A DNA stretch of 64,000 nucleotides from Vicinamibacterales bacterium (GTDB taxonomy: Bacteria > Acidobacteriota > Vicinamibacteria > Vicinamibacterales > 2-12-FULL-66-21): positions 1 through 64,000 of the forward strand of contig DASXLB010000060.1 of assembly GCA_036496585.1 (NCBI GenBank), written 5' to 3'. Below the pieces are notes generated by a model. That model saw only the letters and a list, made by a program, of their open reading frames with translations. It made no database searches and was not told where the DNA came from. How positions within the stretch are numbered: position 1 is the stretch's first letter; every line of letters starts with the position of its first letter. Shown here one piece after another: positions 35,366 through 44,150 of the stretch. A program made the position numbers and the translations under genes.

Positions 35366-36328
35366 TCAGAGCCGGGTGGGCGGCTTCTCCAGGCGCGCGT
35401 GGTCGTGCAGGCGTCCCATGTCGATCGCCACTCGACTGGAGTCGGCCAGGTACATGTCCCCGAAGCGGGCTCCCCAGATCAGGTCTTCGGCGGCATAGCT
35501 CGTGCGCGCGTGGACCGTCTGCGCGAACGTCTCGTCGTCTGCCGTGATCAGGCACACGATCTCGGGGGCGGCCGCGGCGAACGATTCCTGCGTCAGGCCG
35601 CGCATCGGGCTGGCCTCATCGATCGGATGGACGATCACCCAGTGCAGCGGCATGAAGATGATCGAGTCGCGCTCGAGCCGGAGCTGATCGAACTCGCGGG
35701 TCCGCTCGCCGTCCGGTCCGGTTTCCCACCGCGCGAACGACACCACGGTGTGGACGTCGGTCAGATCGTGGTTGCGCAGATTGACGAGCCGGAACATCAA
35801 CGCCCACCCGCCTTCGTAGGGGGCGATGAGCGCGTTGTTGCTGAAGCTGATCTTCGCGGTGGGCCGCGTGAAGCGCGCGAACAGCAGACCGCTGACGATG
35901 GCGAAGCCGAGGAGGCCGAAGAGCGCCTCGAAGGCGACGAGCACGTTGGCGGCGCGCGTCACCGGGACGATTCGCCCGTAGCCGATCGTGGCGAGCGTCT
36001 GCACACTGAAGAACAGGCAGGCTTCGAACCGGCCGAGCGGGGTTCGTGGCGCGCCATCGAGCGCGCCGGCGCCGCAGAGCCAGTAGAGAACCGCGAAGAA
36101 CCCGTTCGTCACCGCGTAGCCCGCGCACAGCAATCCGAGTAGGCGCGGGATGGTCAGCGACAGCACCGTGTGGTACGCGTTGTAGGGATGCAACGGGCTC
36201 AGCTCGTTGCGACGGATGTTGAAGCTGCCGTCGTGATTGAGGAGCCGGGCGCGCGCCCGCTCCGACATGCGGCCGCCGAGGCCGAGGTCCTGGCGCAGCC
36301 GCTCCTGCTGTCCGGTGAGCTGAGGCAC
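35366..36328 (-). CDS. Inward-rectifier (Kir/KirBac-like) potassium channel
   Basis: From the GTG at 36328 the protein has 320 residues. The N-terminus has the slide-helix region LLNHDGSFNIRR, the outer helix lies at about 58-85, the selectivity filter is TIGYG (114-118), and the inner helix is at about 124-148. A C-terminal immunoglobulin-like cytoplasmic domain follows (KISFSNNALIAPYEGGWALMFRLVNLRNHDL). This is the KirBac architecture, a K+ channel gated by its cytoplasmic domains. A TACACT box seven bases upstream supports the GTG start; an ATG at 36268 is an alternative. The tRNA-Ser gene lies divergently about 100 bases away. Confidence 0.9.
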   Translation of the reverse strand: MPQLTGQQERLRQDLGLGGRMSERARARLLNHDGSFNIRRNELSPLHPYNAYHTVLSLTIPRLLGLLCAGYAVTNGFFAVLYWLCGAGALDGAPRTPLGRFEACLFFSVQTLATIGYGRIVPVTRAANVLVAFEALFGLLGFAIVSGLLFARFTRPTAKISFSNNALIAPYEGGWALMFRLVNLRNHDLTDVHTVVSFARWETGPDGERTREFDQLRLERDSIIFMPLHWVIVHPIDEASPMRGLTQESFAAAAPEIVCLITADDETFAQTVHARTSYAAEDLIWGARFGDMYLADSSRVAIDMGRLHDHARLEKPPTRL

Positions 36329-36335
36329 GCGCGTC

Positions 36336-36341
36336 AGTGTA
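36336..36341 (-). promoter_or_regulatory. -10 box TACACT of a leaderless kir transcript
   Basis: On the minus strand TACACT is followed by seven bases (GACGCGC) and the GTG at 36328. Confidence 0.45.
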
Positions 36342-36428
36342 CTCGCCGCGTGAACCAGCCCCGCACTTCCCGAAGAACTGGCTGGCGGACTCGAGGCGAG
36401 GGCAATCGTAGTAAAATACGGAGTTCGC

Positions 36429-36519
36429 GGAGAGGTACCGAAGTGGTCGTAACGGGGGCGCCTCGAAAGCGTCTTGCCGGGTAACCGGCACGGGGGTTCG
36501 AATCCCTCCCTCTCCGCCA
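36429..36519 (+). tRNA. tRNA-Ser (CGA anticodon)
   Basis: The acceptor stem GGAGAGG pairs with CCTCTCC, followed by discriminator G and an encoded CCA. The anticodon loop CTCGAAA gives anticodon CGA (codon UCG). A long variable arm (TTGCCGGGTAACCGGCA) marks class II serine tRNA, and the T loop is GGGTTCGAATCCC. Length with CCA is 91 bases. Confidence 0.96.
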
Positions 36520-36656
36520 TTCCTTCACGCGCCTGCCCACCGCGCAGTCGATTCAGCAGTTTGACTCGGGCGGTCGGTCGCGTTTCGCGTGACGGGGCTC
36601 TGGCCGTTTCGAGTAAGCTCTGCCTGAAATCCCCGAACTGCGAGAGGAGTGCCGGC

Positions 36657-37883
36657 GTGCACATGACCTACGACCAGTGGATGCAGCGGACCAATCTCGG
36701 GATGCTGTCGGTGCGAAGCCAGTCGCTCAAGGGCGTCGACGCCGCGATGAAGAACTACGACGCCTTCCCCACCGCTGCCCACCTGCGCAAGCTCAGCGGC
36801 GCGTTCTCTCAGTGGAAAAGCCAGAAGGCCGACTGGGCGAAGAGCGACCGCAATCACAAGGGGGGCGTCACCGATCTCGACACGATGCTGCGCGGTCCGT
36901 CGGCCGACCTGACGCCGATGGACTACATGATCGAGCAGCGGCAACGCCTCATCGACACGATGTTCCGCGGACGCACCCTGGTGACCCGGCGGTCGAAGAT
37001 GATCATTCCCGGGGTGAGCGCGGCCGGCAGTCTCGAGAACATCCGCCGCGGCGCCGCGGCGCTCGGGGCGCCGAGCCCCGCGTTCCAGGGCACGATCACC
37101 TCGCTGTTCCGCGGCTTCTTCGGCGCGGGCTCCGCCCACGTCAGTCTCGAGGTCGAGGTCGCCAACTATCTCGGCACGGAGGTTCTCGGGGACCTGGTGA
37201 AGAACATGGCGCCATACGCCGGCATCCTCACCTCGGGAGTCAACGCGGTCTTTCAGTTCGGCAAGCTGGCGCAGGCCTATTACGGGCGCTCGGTCGTGAA
37301 GGCCTGCCGGACGGCGGTCCGCATGGGCGACCCGTACAACGCCGTGCTGGCGATCGAGCAAGTCCTGTCGCGCGACGTCGCCAGGCGCGCCACCCAGGGC
37401 ACGATGTCGGCATTCGAGGCGATTGCCCGCGGCGCCGCGACCGCCGCCGCCGGTCCGGCCGCCGAGACGATCGCGGCGGGCCTGATGGGCATCGCCAAGC
37501 TCACGTATCAGGTGTACGTCATCGGCCGCGACTTTCAGGAAAAGGCCCACGCCAACGACGTGATGGCCGGCACGGAGCCGATCACCTACACGGTGTTCGA
37601 CGAGTATGCGCTCCTCGGCTGCTACTACCTCGTCTGCGTGGACACCTCGGATGTCGTGAACAGGATGGTGTACGACATCGGCACGGATTCCTGGATGGAC
37701 AGCGTCGAGAAGCTGACGAAGCGGATCCAGCCGGTGATCGGAATCTCGCGGCGCCTGATCGCCGAATCCCGATTCGAAATTCCACACATGCCGAAGCTGG
37801 CGAAGGCCACGGCGTGGGTGCCGCCGTGGAAGCGGCGCGGCGACTATCAGGGGTACGGATCGAACGGCATGCAGATGGAATAG
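36657..37883 (+). CDS. Unknown 408-residue protein, possible membrane-active effector
   Basis: The GTG at 36657 has AGGAG seven bases upstream; an ATG two codons later is the alternative. I do not recognise the family. The N-terminal third is helical and charged, with a Trp-rich patch WKSQKADWAKSDRNHKGG at 53-70. The middle contains weakly hydrophobic, Ala/Gly-rich helices (about 185-225 and 268-310) without clear membrane anchors, a pattern also seen in pore-forming or injected toxins. Near 348-360 there is LLGCYYLVCVD. There is no signal peptide. It stands alone between tRNA-Ser and a convergent membrane-protein operon. An effector role is only a hypothesis. Confidence 0.6.
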   Translation: MHMTYDQWMQRTNLGMLSVRSQSLKGVDAAMKNYDAFPTAAHLRKLSGAFSQWKSQKADWAKSDRNHKGGVTDLDTMLRGPSADLTPMDYMIEQRQRLIDTMFRGRTLVTRRSKMIIPGVSAAGSLENIRRGAAALGAPSPAFQGTITSLFRGFFGAGSAHVSLEVEVANYLGTEVLGDLVKNMAPYAGILTSGVNAVFQFGKLAQAYYGRSVVKACRTAVRMGDPYNAVLAIEQVLSRDVARRATQGTMSAFEAIARGAATAAAGPAAETIAAGLMGIAKLTYQVYVIGRDFQEKAHANDVMAGTEPITYTVFDEYALLGCYYLVCVDTSDVVNRMVYDIGTDSWMDSVEKLTKRIQPVIGISRRLIAESRFEIPHMPKLAKATAWVPPWKRRGDYQGYGSNGMQME

Positions 37884-37888
37884 AGGGC

Positions 37889-37904
37889 CCGCCACGCGTG
37901 GCGG
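37889..37904. terminator. Palindromic hairpin between convergent genes
   Basis: CCGCCACGCGTGGCGG is a 16-base perfect palindrome in the 40-base gap between the unknown 408-residue gene and the convergent membrane-protein gene. It lacks a T-run. Confidence 0.4.
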
Positions 37905-37923
37905 TGAGAGCCGGATGAACGCC

Positions 37924-40011
37924 TCAAGCCGCCGCCGGGTGCCGTCGCTGCGACTTCCCCACCGACAGCAGCACCGCACCAGCGACGAACGTTCCCATCG
38001 CGAAGAGCAGGAGGCCGGTGCGGCGCGGGTAGTGGAAGTCGACGGCATAGTCGCCGTCCCGCGGCGCCCGGAATGCGAGCTGACCGTCTAGCGGGAACAG
38101 CGACACATCCGCCCCCGCCGCGTCCGCCCGCCAGGCCGGAAAATAGTTCGTGCGAACCACCACGGTTTCGTCGCGCCGCACCCCCGACAGGGCGACGCGC
38201 GCGTCGAGCGGAGTCGAGCTGACGAGGCGGCCCGCTCCCGTTTCGACGGCGACCGACCGCTCGTCGGCGTCGGCGAGCTCGTACTGGATCCAGCGTCCGC
38301 TGCTCCACTTCCTGGTGAACACGAGCGGCGCGGCATCGAGGTAGGCCTTCGTCGCCACCGACCACACCACGAGATGCCGCACGCCCCAGCGTCGTAGTTC
38401 GGCCTGGAGCGCCTCGGGCGGCGTCCGTGACAGGAAGGTCCCGCGGAATGCACCCGCCGCGATCACCTGCCCCCGAAGCGGCGTCCAGTGCCAGGTGTCC
38501 CACTGCTGGCCGTAGAAGCGGCGGCCGGTCGCGGCGGGCAGGAGCGCTTCGAAGTGAGCGGCGAAGGGCGTACGCTCCGACTGCCGTCCAGGCTCCGCGT
38601 TGAGATCGAGGTGCGGGCTGGCCTCGAGCAGTACCAGGTGGCCGTCGAGCGCCGACAGGCGATCGACCAGCGCTGCGTCGAACTCACGGATGCTGTCGAC
38701 GTGGGCCAGCGGCGCCAGCGTCGTCTGCGGATACAAGCCGACAATGGCGGTGAGAGCGAGCGCCAGGCGCCGCGAGCCGGACTGCGTGCACACGAACCAG
38801 GCGAGCGGCGCCGGCGTCAGCGCCGCGAGCATGTGCATCTCGCGCGCGAAGAGGTATCCGGCTTCGCGCACGTTCAGGCGCAGCATCGCCATGGTGGCGA
38901 GCGCCGCCCACGCGTAGAAATGCGGCCTGGAGCCGTCGCCGCGGAAGGCCGTCCACGCGATCACGACGAGGAATACGTTGGTCAGCGACATGTAGTCGTT
39001 GAACCAGCGGTGCGGGTGCAGCAGGATCTCGACGTTGTAATAGACCTGGTGCGCGACGCTCGACAAGCCGATCGGTCCTGGCGCGTAGATGACGTTGTTG
39101 GTCAGGTAGAACCGCGGGTAGAGGACCAGCTCGACGAATTGCGGCGCCGCCGCGATCAGCGCCACTGCGGCAATCACCGCGATCCGGACGCCGCTCCGCC
39201 AGTCGCGGTAGAACGCGGCGTCGACGGCCAGATACACCAGCGCGTAGCCGAAGAACGCCGTGTGCGTGTAGAGCGCGAGGGTAAGGCCAACGAGCGTCAC
39301 CGCGTCGCCGCCGCGCCAGCCGAGCCGCGCCAGGCGGCGGCCGCCAAGCGCCACCATCGCGCAGAACACGCCGGCGATCGAGTTCGTGTCGCCGTTCGGC
39401 ATCAGCGTGCCGAACATGCCGACCACGCACAGCAGCGTGAAGAAGCCGGCCAGCCATGCGACATCGCGGCGGCCGTCGGCCCGGATGTCGAGATAGACGA
39501 TCAACGGGATGCCGAAGACGAGCAGGGCGTGCAGCAGGTGATACCCGACTCGATCACCGAACAGCGTCATCGGGATCGCACCGATCAGCGTCAGCGTCTG
39601 CCCCAGGTCGCCCGACGTCCAGTAGCCGCCCAGGAACGCCCATTGCCAGCCAACCACGGCGCCATGGCGGAGCAATGCCACGCCGTCGGCCGTTCCCTGA
39701 AAGCGCGGCACCCAGTCGTCGGCAAACGGAATCAGCCGCCATGTGGCCGGCGGGAGCGTCACGAAGAGCACGACGGTCAGCCAGACCCAGCCGCCGGCGA
39801 ACAGCCAGCGGGCCCACGGCGCGCGCACCGCCCGACCCATGTCCTTGCCGATCGCAACCAGCACGGTGGCGGCCAGAAGCGCGGCGGCGTACCAGGGCCG
39901 CTTCCACCCGTTTAGCGCGCCGTCATACGCGGCCCACTTCATCGTCAGCAGGAAGTTCAGCCAGGCGACGAGGAGGGCGACCGCCAGCGCGGCACGTGAT
40001 TTCACCGGCAC
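37924..40011 (-). CDS. Polytopic membrane protein, GT-C/YfhO-like
   Basis: The protein has 695 residues. Roughly twelve hydrophobic helices occupy residues 5-450, followed by a soluble extracytoplasmic domain of about 220 residues and a last helix near 665-685. The layout (many helices, loop with acidic FADDW near residue 95, C-terminal globular domain with NYFPAWRA) resembles YfhO-like and other GT-C glycosyltransferases that use polyprenyl-linked sugars. The exact activity cannot be assigned. Its start overlaps the end of the upstream membrane-protein gene by 10 bases, so it is the third gene of a tadA-led operon. Confidence 0.6.
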   Translation of the reverse strand: MPVKSRAALAVALLVAWLNFLLTMKWAAYDGALNGWKRPWYAAALLAATVLVAIGKDMGRAVRAPWARWLFAGGWVWLTVVLFVTLPPATWRLIPFADDWVPRFQGTADGVALLRHGAVVGWQWAFLGGYWTSGDLGQTLTLIGAIPMTLFGDRVGYHLLHALLVFGIPLIVYLDIRADGRRDVAWLAGFFTLLCVVGMFGTLMPNGDTNSIAGVFCAMVALGGRRLARLGWRGGDAVTLVGLTLALYTHTAFFGYALVYLAVDAAFYRDWRSGVRIAVIAAVALIAAAPQFVELVLYPRFYLTNNVIYAPGPIGLSSVAHQVYYNVEILLHPHRWFNDYMSLTNVFLVVIAWTAFRGDGSRPHFYAWAALATMAMLRLNVREAGYLFAREMHMLAALTPAPLAWFVCTQSGSRRLALALTAIVGLYPQTTLAPLAHVDSIREFDAALVDRLSALDGHLVLLEASPHLDLNAEPGRQSERTPFAAHFEALLPAATGRRFYGQQWDTWHWTPLRGQVIAAGAFRGTFLSRTPPEALQAELRRWGVRHLVVWSVATKAYLDAAPLVFTRKWSSGRWIQYELADADERSVAVETGAGRLVSSTPLDARVALSGVRRDETVVVRTNYFPAWRADAAGADVSLFPLDGQLAFRAPRDGDYAVDFHYPRRTGLLLFAMGTFVAGAVLLSVGKSQRRHPAAA

Positions 40012-41537
40012 TCCAGCGGTCCGTCGGGCACGAGCACGCTGAACCGGCCGATGGTCTCCTGGGCGCGATAGTGCTCGAGCAGCGCAGCGACGCGCGCGTC
40101 CTGGCGCACGTAGGCCACGACGTCAAAGGTGCGCCGCGTCGATCGCGAACGGGGATCGACGGCATCGACGAGCAGCAGGCGCGGCGGCGTCCGGCACAGG
40201 TCGTCGGTCAGCTCATGGAAGAGCGCCCGCTCCGTCGGGCGCATCGCGGCGACGGGATGCGGCGGCGCGACGCCGCCCGGACCCTCTTCTCCGGCGTAGA
40301 GTGCTTCCAGAAACAGCACGGAGTTCTGGCGGAGTCCCCATCTCGCGTGCGTGTAGTTCACCGCGGGAAACGCCGGATAGACAAAGGTCGCGGTACTGAG
40401 CACGGCGAGCGGCCCTTCCGGCGCGTCTCGCCGGATCGCGTCGACGAGCGGCGTCACCAGATCGGGCGCCGCCGGATGCCGCGCCTCGAGGACGTAGCGC
40501 GCCGACGACACGGCGAGCACGGCGGCGAACACCGTCGCCAGGCCGGTCAGGCCTCCCCTCAGCAGGGCGACGAACTGCGGCGCACGATCCAGGATCACCG
40601 AGGTCGCCGCCACGAAGAAGAGCAGCAGCAGCGCGCGCGCCGGATACAGGTGGTAGCTCCACCCCTTCATCTGCAGCAGCGCGGCCAGCACGAACCCGGT
40701 CGCCGCGGCGAACAGCATCAAGGGCAGCCGGCCGTCCCGCCCCCACCGGAAGCTCGCCGCGAGCGCCGCGGCGCCGATCCAGATCTGCACTTCCGGGAGC
40801 CGGATGAGCGCCGACACCGGTGCATTCAGACCTCCGTACACCTCGCGGACCTCGGCCAGGACAGGGAGATACTGCGGCACGAACACCAGCACCGCAACGC
40901 CATACGCAGCGATCGTCGCCGCCGCAGCGACGAGTTCCATCCTGATCCAGCTGCGCGCGCCTCTGGCAACCAGCGCGGCCACTTCCACCACCAGCCACGC
41001 CGCGAGGAAGTGCGGCTTGATGGCGAAGCCAAGACCGGCGCCAACGCCCGTCGTCAGTCGCTCCCATGCGGGCGCACGGGCGTCGCTCGCTGCCATGAAC
41101 AGATACGGCAGCGTCAGCAGCAGCGCCAGGTGCTCGCGCTGGCCGAAATCCTGCTTGACGAACGGCAGCGCCGCGAACACGACCGCGCTGAATACGGGGA
41201 AGGTCAGCGCCGGCCATGACCGGCGGATGGCGCGGAGGGCGATCGCGCAGCTCCACGCCGCGAGCAGCAGCACGTACACCTTGAACAGCGCGGGATGCGG
41301 AACGCCAAGGGCGCGCGCGGCAAGCACCGGCGGAGCCGACAGCCAGATGATGAGAGGGGGATTGGTGTCGATGACGTCCCGATAGAGCGTCGCCCCGTCG
41401 CGCCAGCGCTCGACCATGTAGAGGTACCACGCCGCATCGTGGTTGATGTAGGACGGACCGAGCGCCGCGACGCAGAGACCCGCCAGCGCCAGCCACAGCA
41501 GCCACGCGAAGAGCCGAGGCGCCTGCCGCTCCGTCAC
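40002..41537 (-). CDS. Polytopic membrane protein, GT39-like (GT-C fold)
   Basis: The protein has 511 residues with about eleven hydrophobic helices and a C-terminal soluble tail. The first extracytoplasmic loop NHDAAWYLYMVERWRDGATLYRDVIDTNPPLIIWLS has the acidic residues and 'NPPL' turn typical of dolichyl/undecaprenyl-phosphate-sugar transferases (GT39/PMT-like, 4-amino-arabinose transferase-like). It probably transfers a lipid-linked sugar in the periplasm, acceptor unknown. It overlaps tadA upstream by 4 bases and the next membrane protein gene downstream by 10 bases. Confidence 0.68.
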   Translation of the reverse strand: MTERQAPRLFAWLLWLALAGLCVAALGPSYINHDAAWYLYMVERWRDGATLYRDVIDTNPPLIIWLSAPPVLAARALGVPHPALFKVYVLLLAAWSCAIALRAIRRSWPALTFPVFSAVVFAALPFVKQDFGQREHLALLLTLPYLFMAASDARAPAWERLTTGVGAGLGFAIKPHFLAAWLVVEVAALVARGARSWIRMELVAAAATIAAYGVAVLVFVPQYLPVLAEVREVYGGLNAPVSALIRLPEVQIWIGAAALAASFRWGRDGRLPLMLFAAATGFVLAALLQMKGWSYHLYPARALLLLFFVAATSVILDRAPQFVALLRGGLTGLATVFAAVLAVSSARYVLEARHPAAPDLVTPLVDAIRRDAPEGPLAVLSTATFVYPAFPAVNYTHARWGLRQNSVLFLEALYAGEEGPGGVAPPHPVAAMRPTERALFHELTDDLCRTPPRLLLVDAVDPRSRSTRRTFDVVAYVRQDARVAALLEHYRAQETIGRFSVLVPDGPLECR

Positions 41538-41998
41538 GGCGCGGGCTCGATCGCGCGGCGGCGTCGGAAGAACGCCTGCATCACCGCGCGCGCCTCGTCG
41601 GCAAGGAGGCCGCCGGTGACCTCGAAGCGGTGGTTGAGCGTCGGGTGTTCGAGGGCGCGGAAGGCGGACTCAATGGCGCCAGCCTTCGGCTCGACCGCGC
41701 CGTAGACGAGCCGCGCGATCCGGGCGTGCACCATTGCGCCGACGCACATCAGGCAGGGCTCGATCGTCACGTAGAGCGACGCGCCCGCGACGCGGTAGTT
41801 GCCAATCTGGGTGGCGGCCCTTCGCAGCGCGACGATCTCCGCGTGCGCGGTGGGATCGCCGGTGCCGATCGGCTCGTTGAGCCCTTCGGCGACGATGTCG
41901 CCGTTGATGACGACGACGGCGCCGACCGGCACTTCGCCCTGCTCACCGGCCTGCCTGGCGCGGTTCAGGGCATAGCGCATCCACTGCTCGTCGGTCAC
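41534..41998 (-). CDS. tadA: tRNA-specific adenosine-34 deaminase
   Basis: The protein has 154 residues from the GTG at 41998. Zinc and catalytic motifs are complete: HAE in PTAHAEIVALRRA and PCLMC in TIEPCLMCVGAMVHARI. The N-terminus MTDEQWMRYALNRARQAGEQGEVPVGAVVV is typical. TadA converts A34 to inosine in tRNA-Arg(ACG); that tRNA is encoded in this window at 44151. A TAGAAT box six bases before the GTG suggests a leaderless transcript that also covers the two overlapping membrane-protein genes. Confidence 0.95.
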   Translation of the reverse strand: MTDEQWMRYALNRARQAGEQGEVPVGAVVVINGDIVAEGLNEPIGTGDPTAHAEIVALRRAATQIGNYRVAGASLYVTIEPCLMCVGAMVHARIARLVYGAVEPKAGAIESAFRALEHPTLNHRFEVTGGLLADEARAVMQAFFRRRRAIEPAP

Positions 41999-42004
41999 CA
42001 GTTC

Positions 42005-42010
42005 ATTCTA
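42005..42010 (-). promoter_or_regulatory. -10 box TAGAAT of a leaderless tadA transcript
   Basis: On the minus strand TAGAAT is followed by six bases (GAACTG) and the GTG at 41998. Confidence 0.55.
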
Positions 42011-42116
42011 TGCAGCGGCGCCGTTTGGCCGAAGCGGATCGTGTCGCCGGCGATCAGCCTCGACCGCGGTACTATCTAGTCAGATTACTGCATGAAGGTC
42101 ACGGACAACATCGAGC

Positions 42117-42596
42117 ATGCCAAGGCGATCCGCTCCTCACCCGGTCTTGTCGGGGATTGCACTCGACGCGATATACGCTCACGCGCGGCGGGATTATCCG
42201 AACGAGTGTTGCGGAATCGTGTACGGACCCCGGCGTCAGCGGGTGGCGAATCGCGCAGTCCGTTGCAAGAATATCCAGAATCGCCTGCATGCCGCGGATC
42301 CTGCACGATACTTGCGCGACGCGCGTCGAGCCTATAGCTTCGACGATCGGGCGATGCGAGCCTTCGGGAAGAGCTTGCGCGGGGAGACGCCGGCCAAGAT
42401 CCTCTACCACTCACACATCGAAGAAGGCGCCTATTTCAGCGTCGCCGACCAGGAAGGCGCCTTGTTCGAGGGAGAGCCTTCATTCCCCGTTGAGTATGTC
42501 GTCGTCGACGTCAGAGCCGACGGAATGTGCAGCGCAAAGCAATTCGCGTGGGACGCCAGGCAGCGAACCTACACAGAGGTCCGCACCTACATCTGA
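42117..42596 (+). CDS. JAMM/M67-family (Mov34/MPN) metallopeptidase
   Basis: The protein has 159 residues. The JAMM zinc-protease motif is present: the Glu in YPNECCGIVYG and the H-x-H-x(7)-S-x(2)-D core in YHSHIEEGAYFSVADQ. Bacterial members remove ubiquitin-like sulfur-carrier proteins from fusions or peptides, usually beside MoaD/ThiS or ThiF genes; none is adjacent here. The usual Pro after HSH is Ile. The codon mix is a little less GC-rich than the surroundings. A TACTAT box at 42070 could be its promoter. Opposite it lies the cysteine-rich unknown gene, 148 bases away with convergent ends and nothing recognisable between. Confidence 0.85.
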   Translation: MPRRSAPHPVLSGIALDAIYAHARRDYPNECCGIVYGPRRQRVANRAVRCKNIQNRLHAADPARYLRDARRAYSFDDRAMRAFGKSLRGETPAKILYHSHIEEGAYFSVADQEGALFEGEPSFPVEYVVVDVRADGMCSAKQFAWDARQRTYTEVRTYI

Positions 42597-42744
42597 ATAC
42601 CCATGGTCAGCCGGTCACGTTGTAGGCGCTCAGCACGATGACAGCGAACGAGACTCCGTGCGGCAGTCGATTCATGCCGAGCACCCACCTATCTGCTTTC
42701 GATCACGAACGCGAGCGACGACTCAACACCACGGCGACCGGCGC

Positions 42745-43566
42745 CTAACCAAACGCGCACTTCTGAATGAGCCCGGCGCACCCGAGATTGACGAGTGCGA
42801 ACGTCCCGAGACACGCCATGAAGTAGCAGCACCAGCAGAAGGGGGTGACGAAGCACGCAATCAGGCAGAAGATCACCGACGAAACGTTCCAGCCCGTGCA
42901 CACGGCGGCTGCGATGCACCAGCCCTCATTTGCACCGCCGCGCACTCGCGGCCGCTTGGTCTTCCCTGTCTTAGGGTCGGGAAGCAAGCTCAGGCCAACT
43001 GGCTGGCGTCCCATTTCCGCCGATTGAAAGCCCTTGAGACCGTGCGCCATGATCCCGCGCGCGTACGCCACAATCTCATTGAGGTCTCCCTTGGACGCCG
43101 CCTTGATCGCACCGTCAAGCGTCGTCAGCACGAGCCGCGCAGTCGCTGCGCTGACGCCGGCCTCAGCGTCGAGCAGATGGCGCCGTACGTCGGCTCTCAG
43201 ATCGGCGAGTTTCGCCGCGCCCCCGCGCTCATTGAAGGCATTGCGAACTCTGTCGACGGTGCCTTTCCAGTCTGCTTCGGTGACTCGATTGTCCATACGA
43301 GCCAGGACGGTCCGTACCTGCTCCTGTGCGCGTTGGTTGAAGCGCTTGGCAGAGTCACGGTACACGTCAGCGACAGCACGTTCAAAACCAAGCGCGGTCG
43401 CTCGGTCGGCCCGATTCAATTCGTCGAGCGCCCGCCCCGCCTCCAGAATGGCCTCTCTGCCTTGCTCGACAATCGCGTGAAGCCCCAGCGAGGCAACAAG
43501 CTCCTGAGCCTTCAGAGTGTCCCGACTCTGCAGGTGTCCGACGTGGCTCGAACATGAACATCCCAT
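42745..43566 (-). CDS. Unknown helical protein with ten-cysteine hydrophobic tail
   Basis: The ATG at 43566, preceded by AGGGAG, gives 273 residues. The N-terminus MGCSCSSH has two cysteines but no signal peptide. Residues 15-180 are charged helices that may form coiled coils. After a basic linker (DPKTGKTKRPRVRGG) the last 60 residues are hydrophobic and hold ten cysteines at 217, 223, 234, 238, 244, 246, 247, 252, 263 and 270, including WCC. The layout recalls leader plus cysteine-rich core of some ribosomal peptides, or a membrane-inserted metal-binding tail. I recognise no family. A promoter-like TTGACA lies upstream and no maturation enzyme is adjacent apart from the JAMM protease. Confidence 0.65.
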   Translation of the reverse strand: MGCSCSSHVGHLQSRDTLKAQELVASLGLHAIVEQGREAILEAGRALDELNRADRATALGFERAVADVYRDSAKRFNQRAQEQVRTVLARMDNRVTEADWKGTVDRVRNAFNERGGAAKLADLRADVRRHLLDAEAGVSAATARLVLTTLDGAIKAASKGDLNEIVAYARGIMAHGLKGFQSAEMGRQPVGLSLLPDPKTGKTKRPRVRGGANEGWCIAAAVCTGWNVSSVIFCLIACFVTPFCWCCYFMACLGTFALVNLGCAGLIQKCAFG

Positions 43567-43689
43567 AGAGACTCCCTTCACACCGCGCATTGCGGCGTAG
43601 GTTGATACCAACTACTGATTCATCCTGATGCGCAACGACGCGCGCCATCCGGCGCGTCCGCTCTACCGCAGACGTTGCCTGAGGGTAGC

Positions 43690-43718
43690 GTTTAGTCTTT
43701 CAGTCTTGATACTGTCAA
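43690..43718 (-). promoter_or_regulatory. Promoter candidate for the cysteine-rich gene
   Basis: On the minus strand TTGACA (43718-43713) is followed after 17 bases by CTAAAC (43695-43690). The -35 is perfect and the -10 weak. CTTGA-TACTG-TCAAG at 43705-43719 is an inverted repeat overlapping the -35. Confidence 0.45.
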
Positions 43719-44150
43719 GATTACTCACGTACCTGTAACCGGCAGTGATCGAGTGGAATCAGTATTAGCCCGTGGCGTGGGCACGTCTTACCCGTTTCAC
43801 ACCAGTGAGCGGGCCCGACTCGACACGTTCATCGATCGCAACAACCAGGAGCGGCCTGGGGTTGAAAGGTCCGGCGGATCTGTTCAGGGCGATCGGCGCG
43901 CCTGTCTCGATGGCTCGAAGATCATCTCGGCGGGAACGTCGTGATCCATCAAGGCGACGCAGCGCTGCCTCGACATCACGACGTGGAGTTGCGAAAGGTG
44001 CTGACCGGGGGCTGGGAACGCCGGCAGCTCGAGGCGGTCAACCAGGGACCACCGCCGGCCGCCTCAGGCCGCTACGAATTGTCGGTCATTTGTCAGTCGG
44101 CGCGGAGCCTCGGCGCCGCGCGACCCAAAATCGACCGATCTTCTGAGAAA
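43719..44150. other. Gene-free stretch beside tRNA-Arg
   Basis: About 430 bases hold no convincing gene on either strand. Open frames are short and their products unlike known proteins. Reading across frames gives no recognisable remnant, although GC content and the neighbouring tRNA make an old insertion plausible. No integrase or direct repeat of the tRNA end was seen. Confidence 0.5.

Noticed and set aside
36340-36660. Open frames crossing the tRNA-Ser gene, including a possible longer Kir channel
   Set aside because: They read through the tRNA and give low-complexity products; the Kir homology begins only at about 36328.
43753-44146. Short plus-strand frames in the gap before tRNA-Arg as a degraded gene
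   Set aside because: No recognisable domain in any frame, even allowing a frameshift; listed only as a gene-free stretch.
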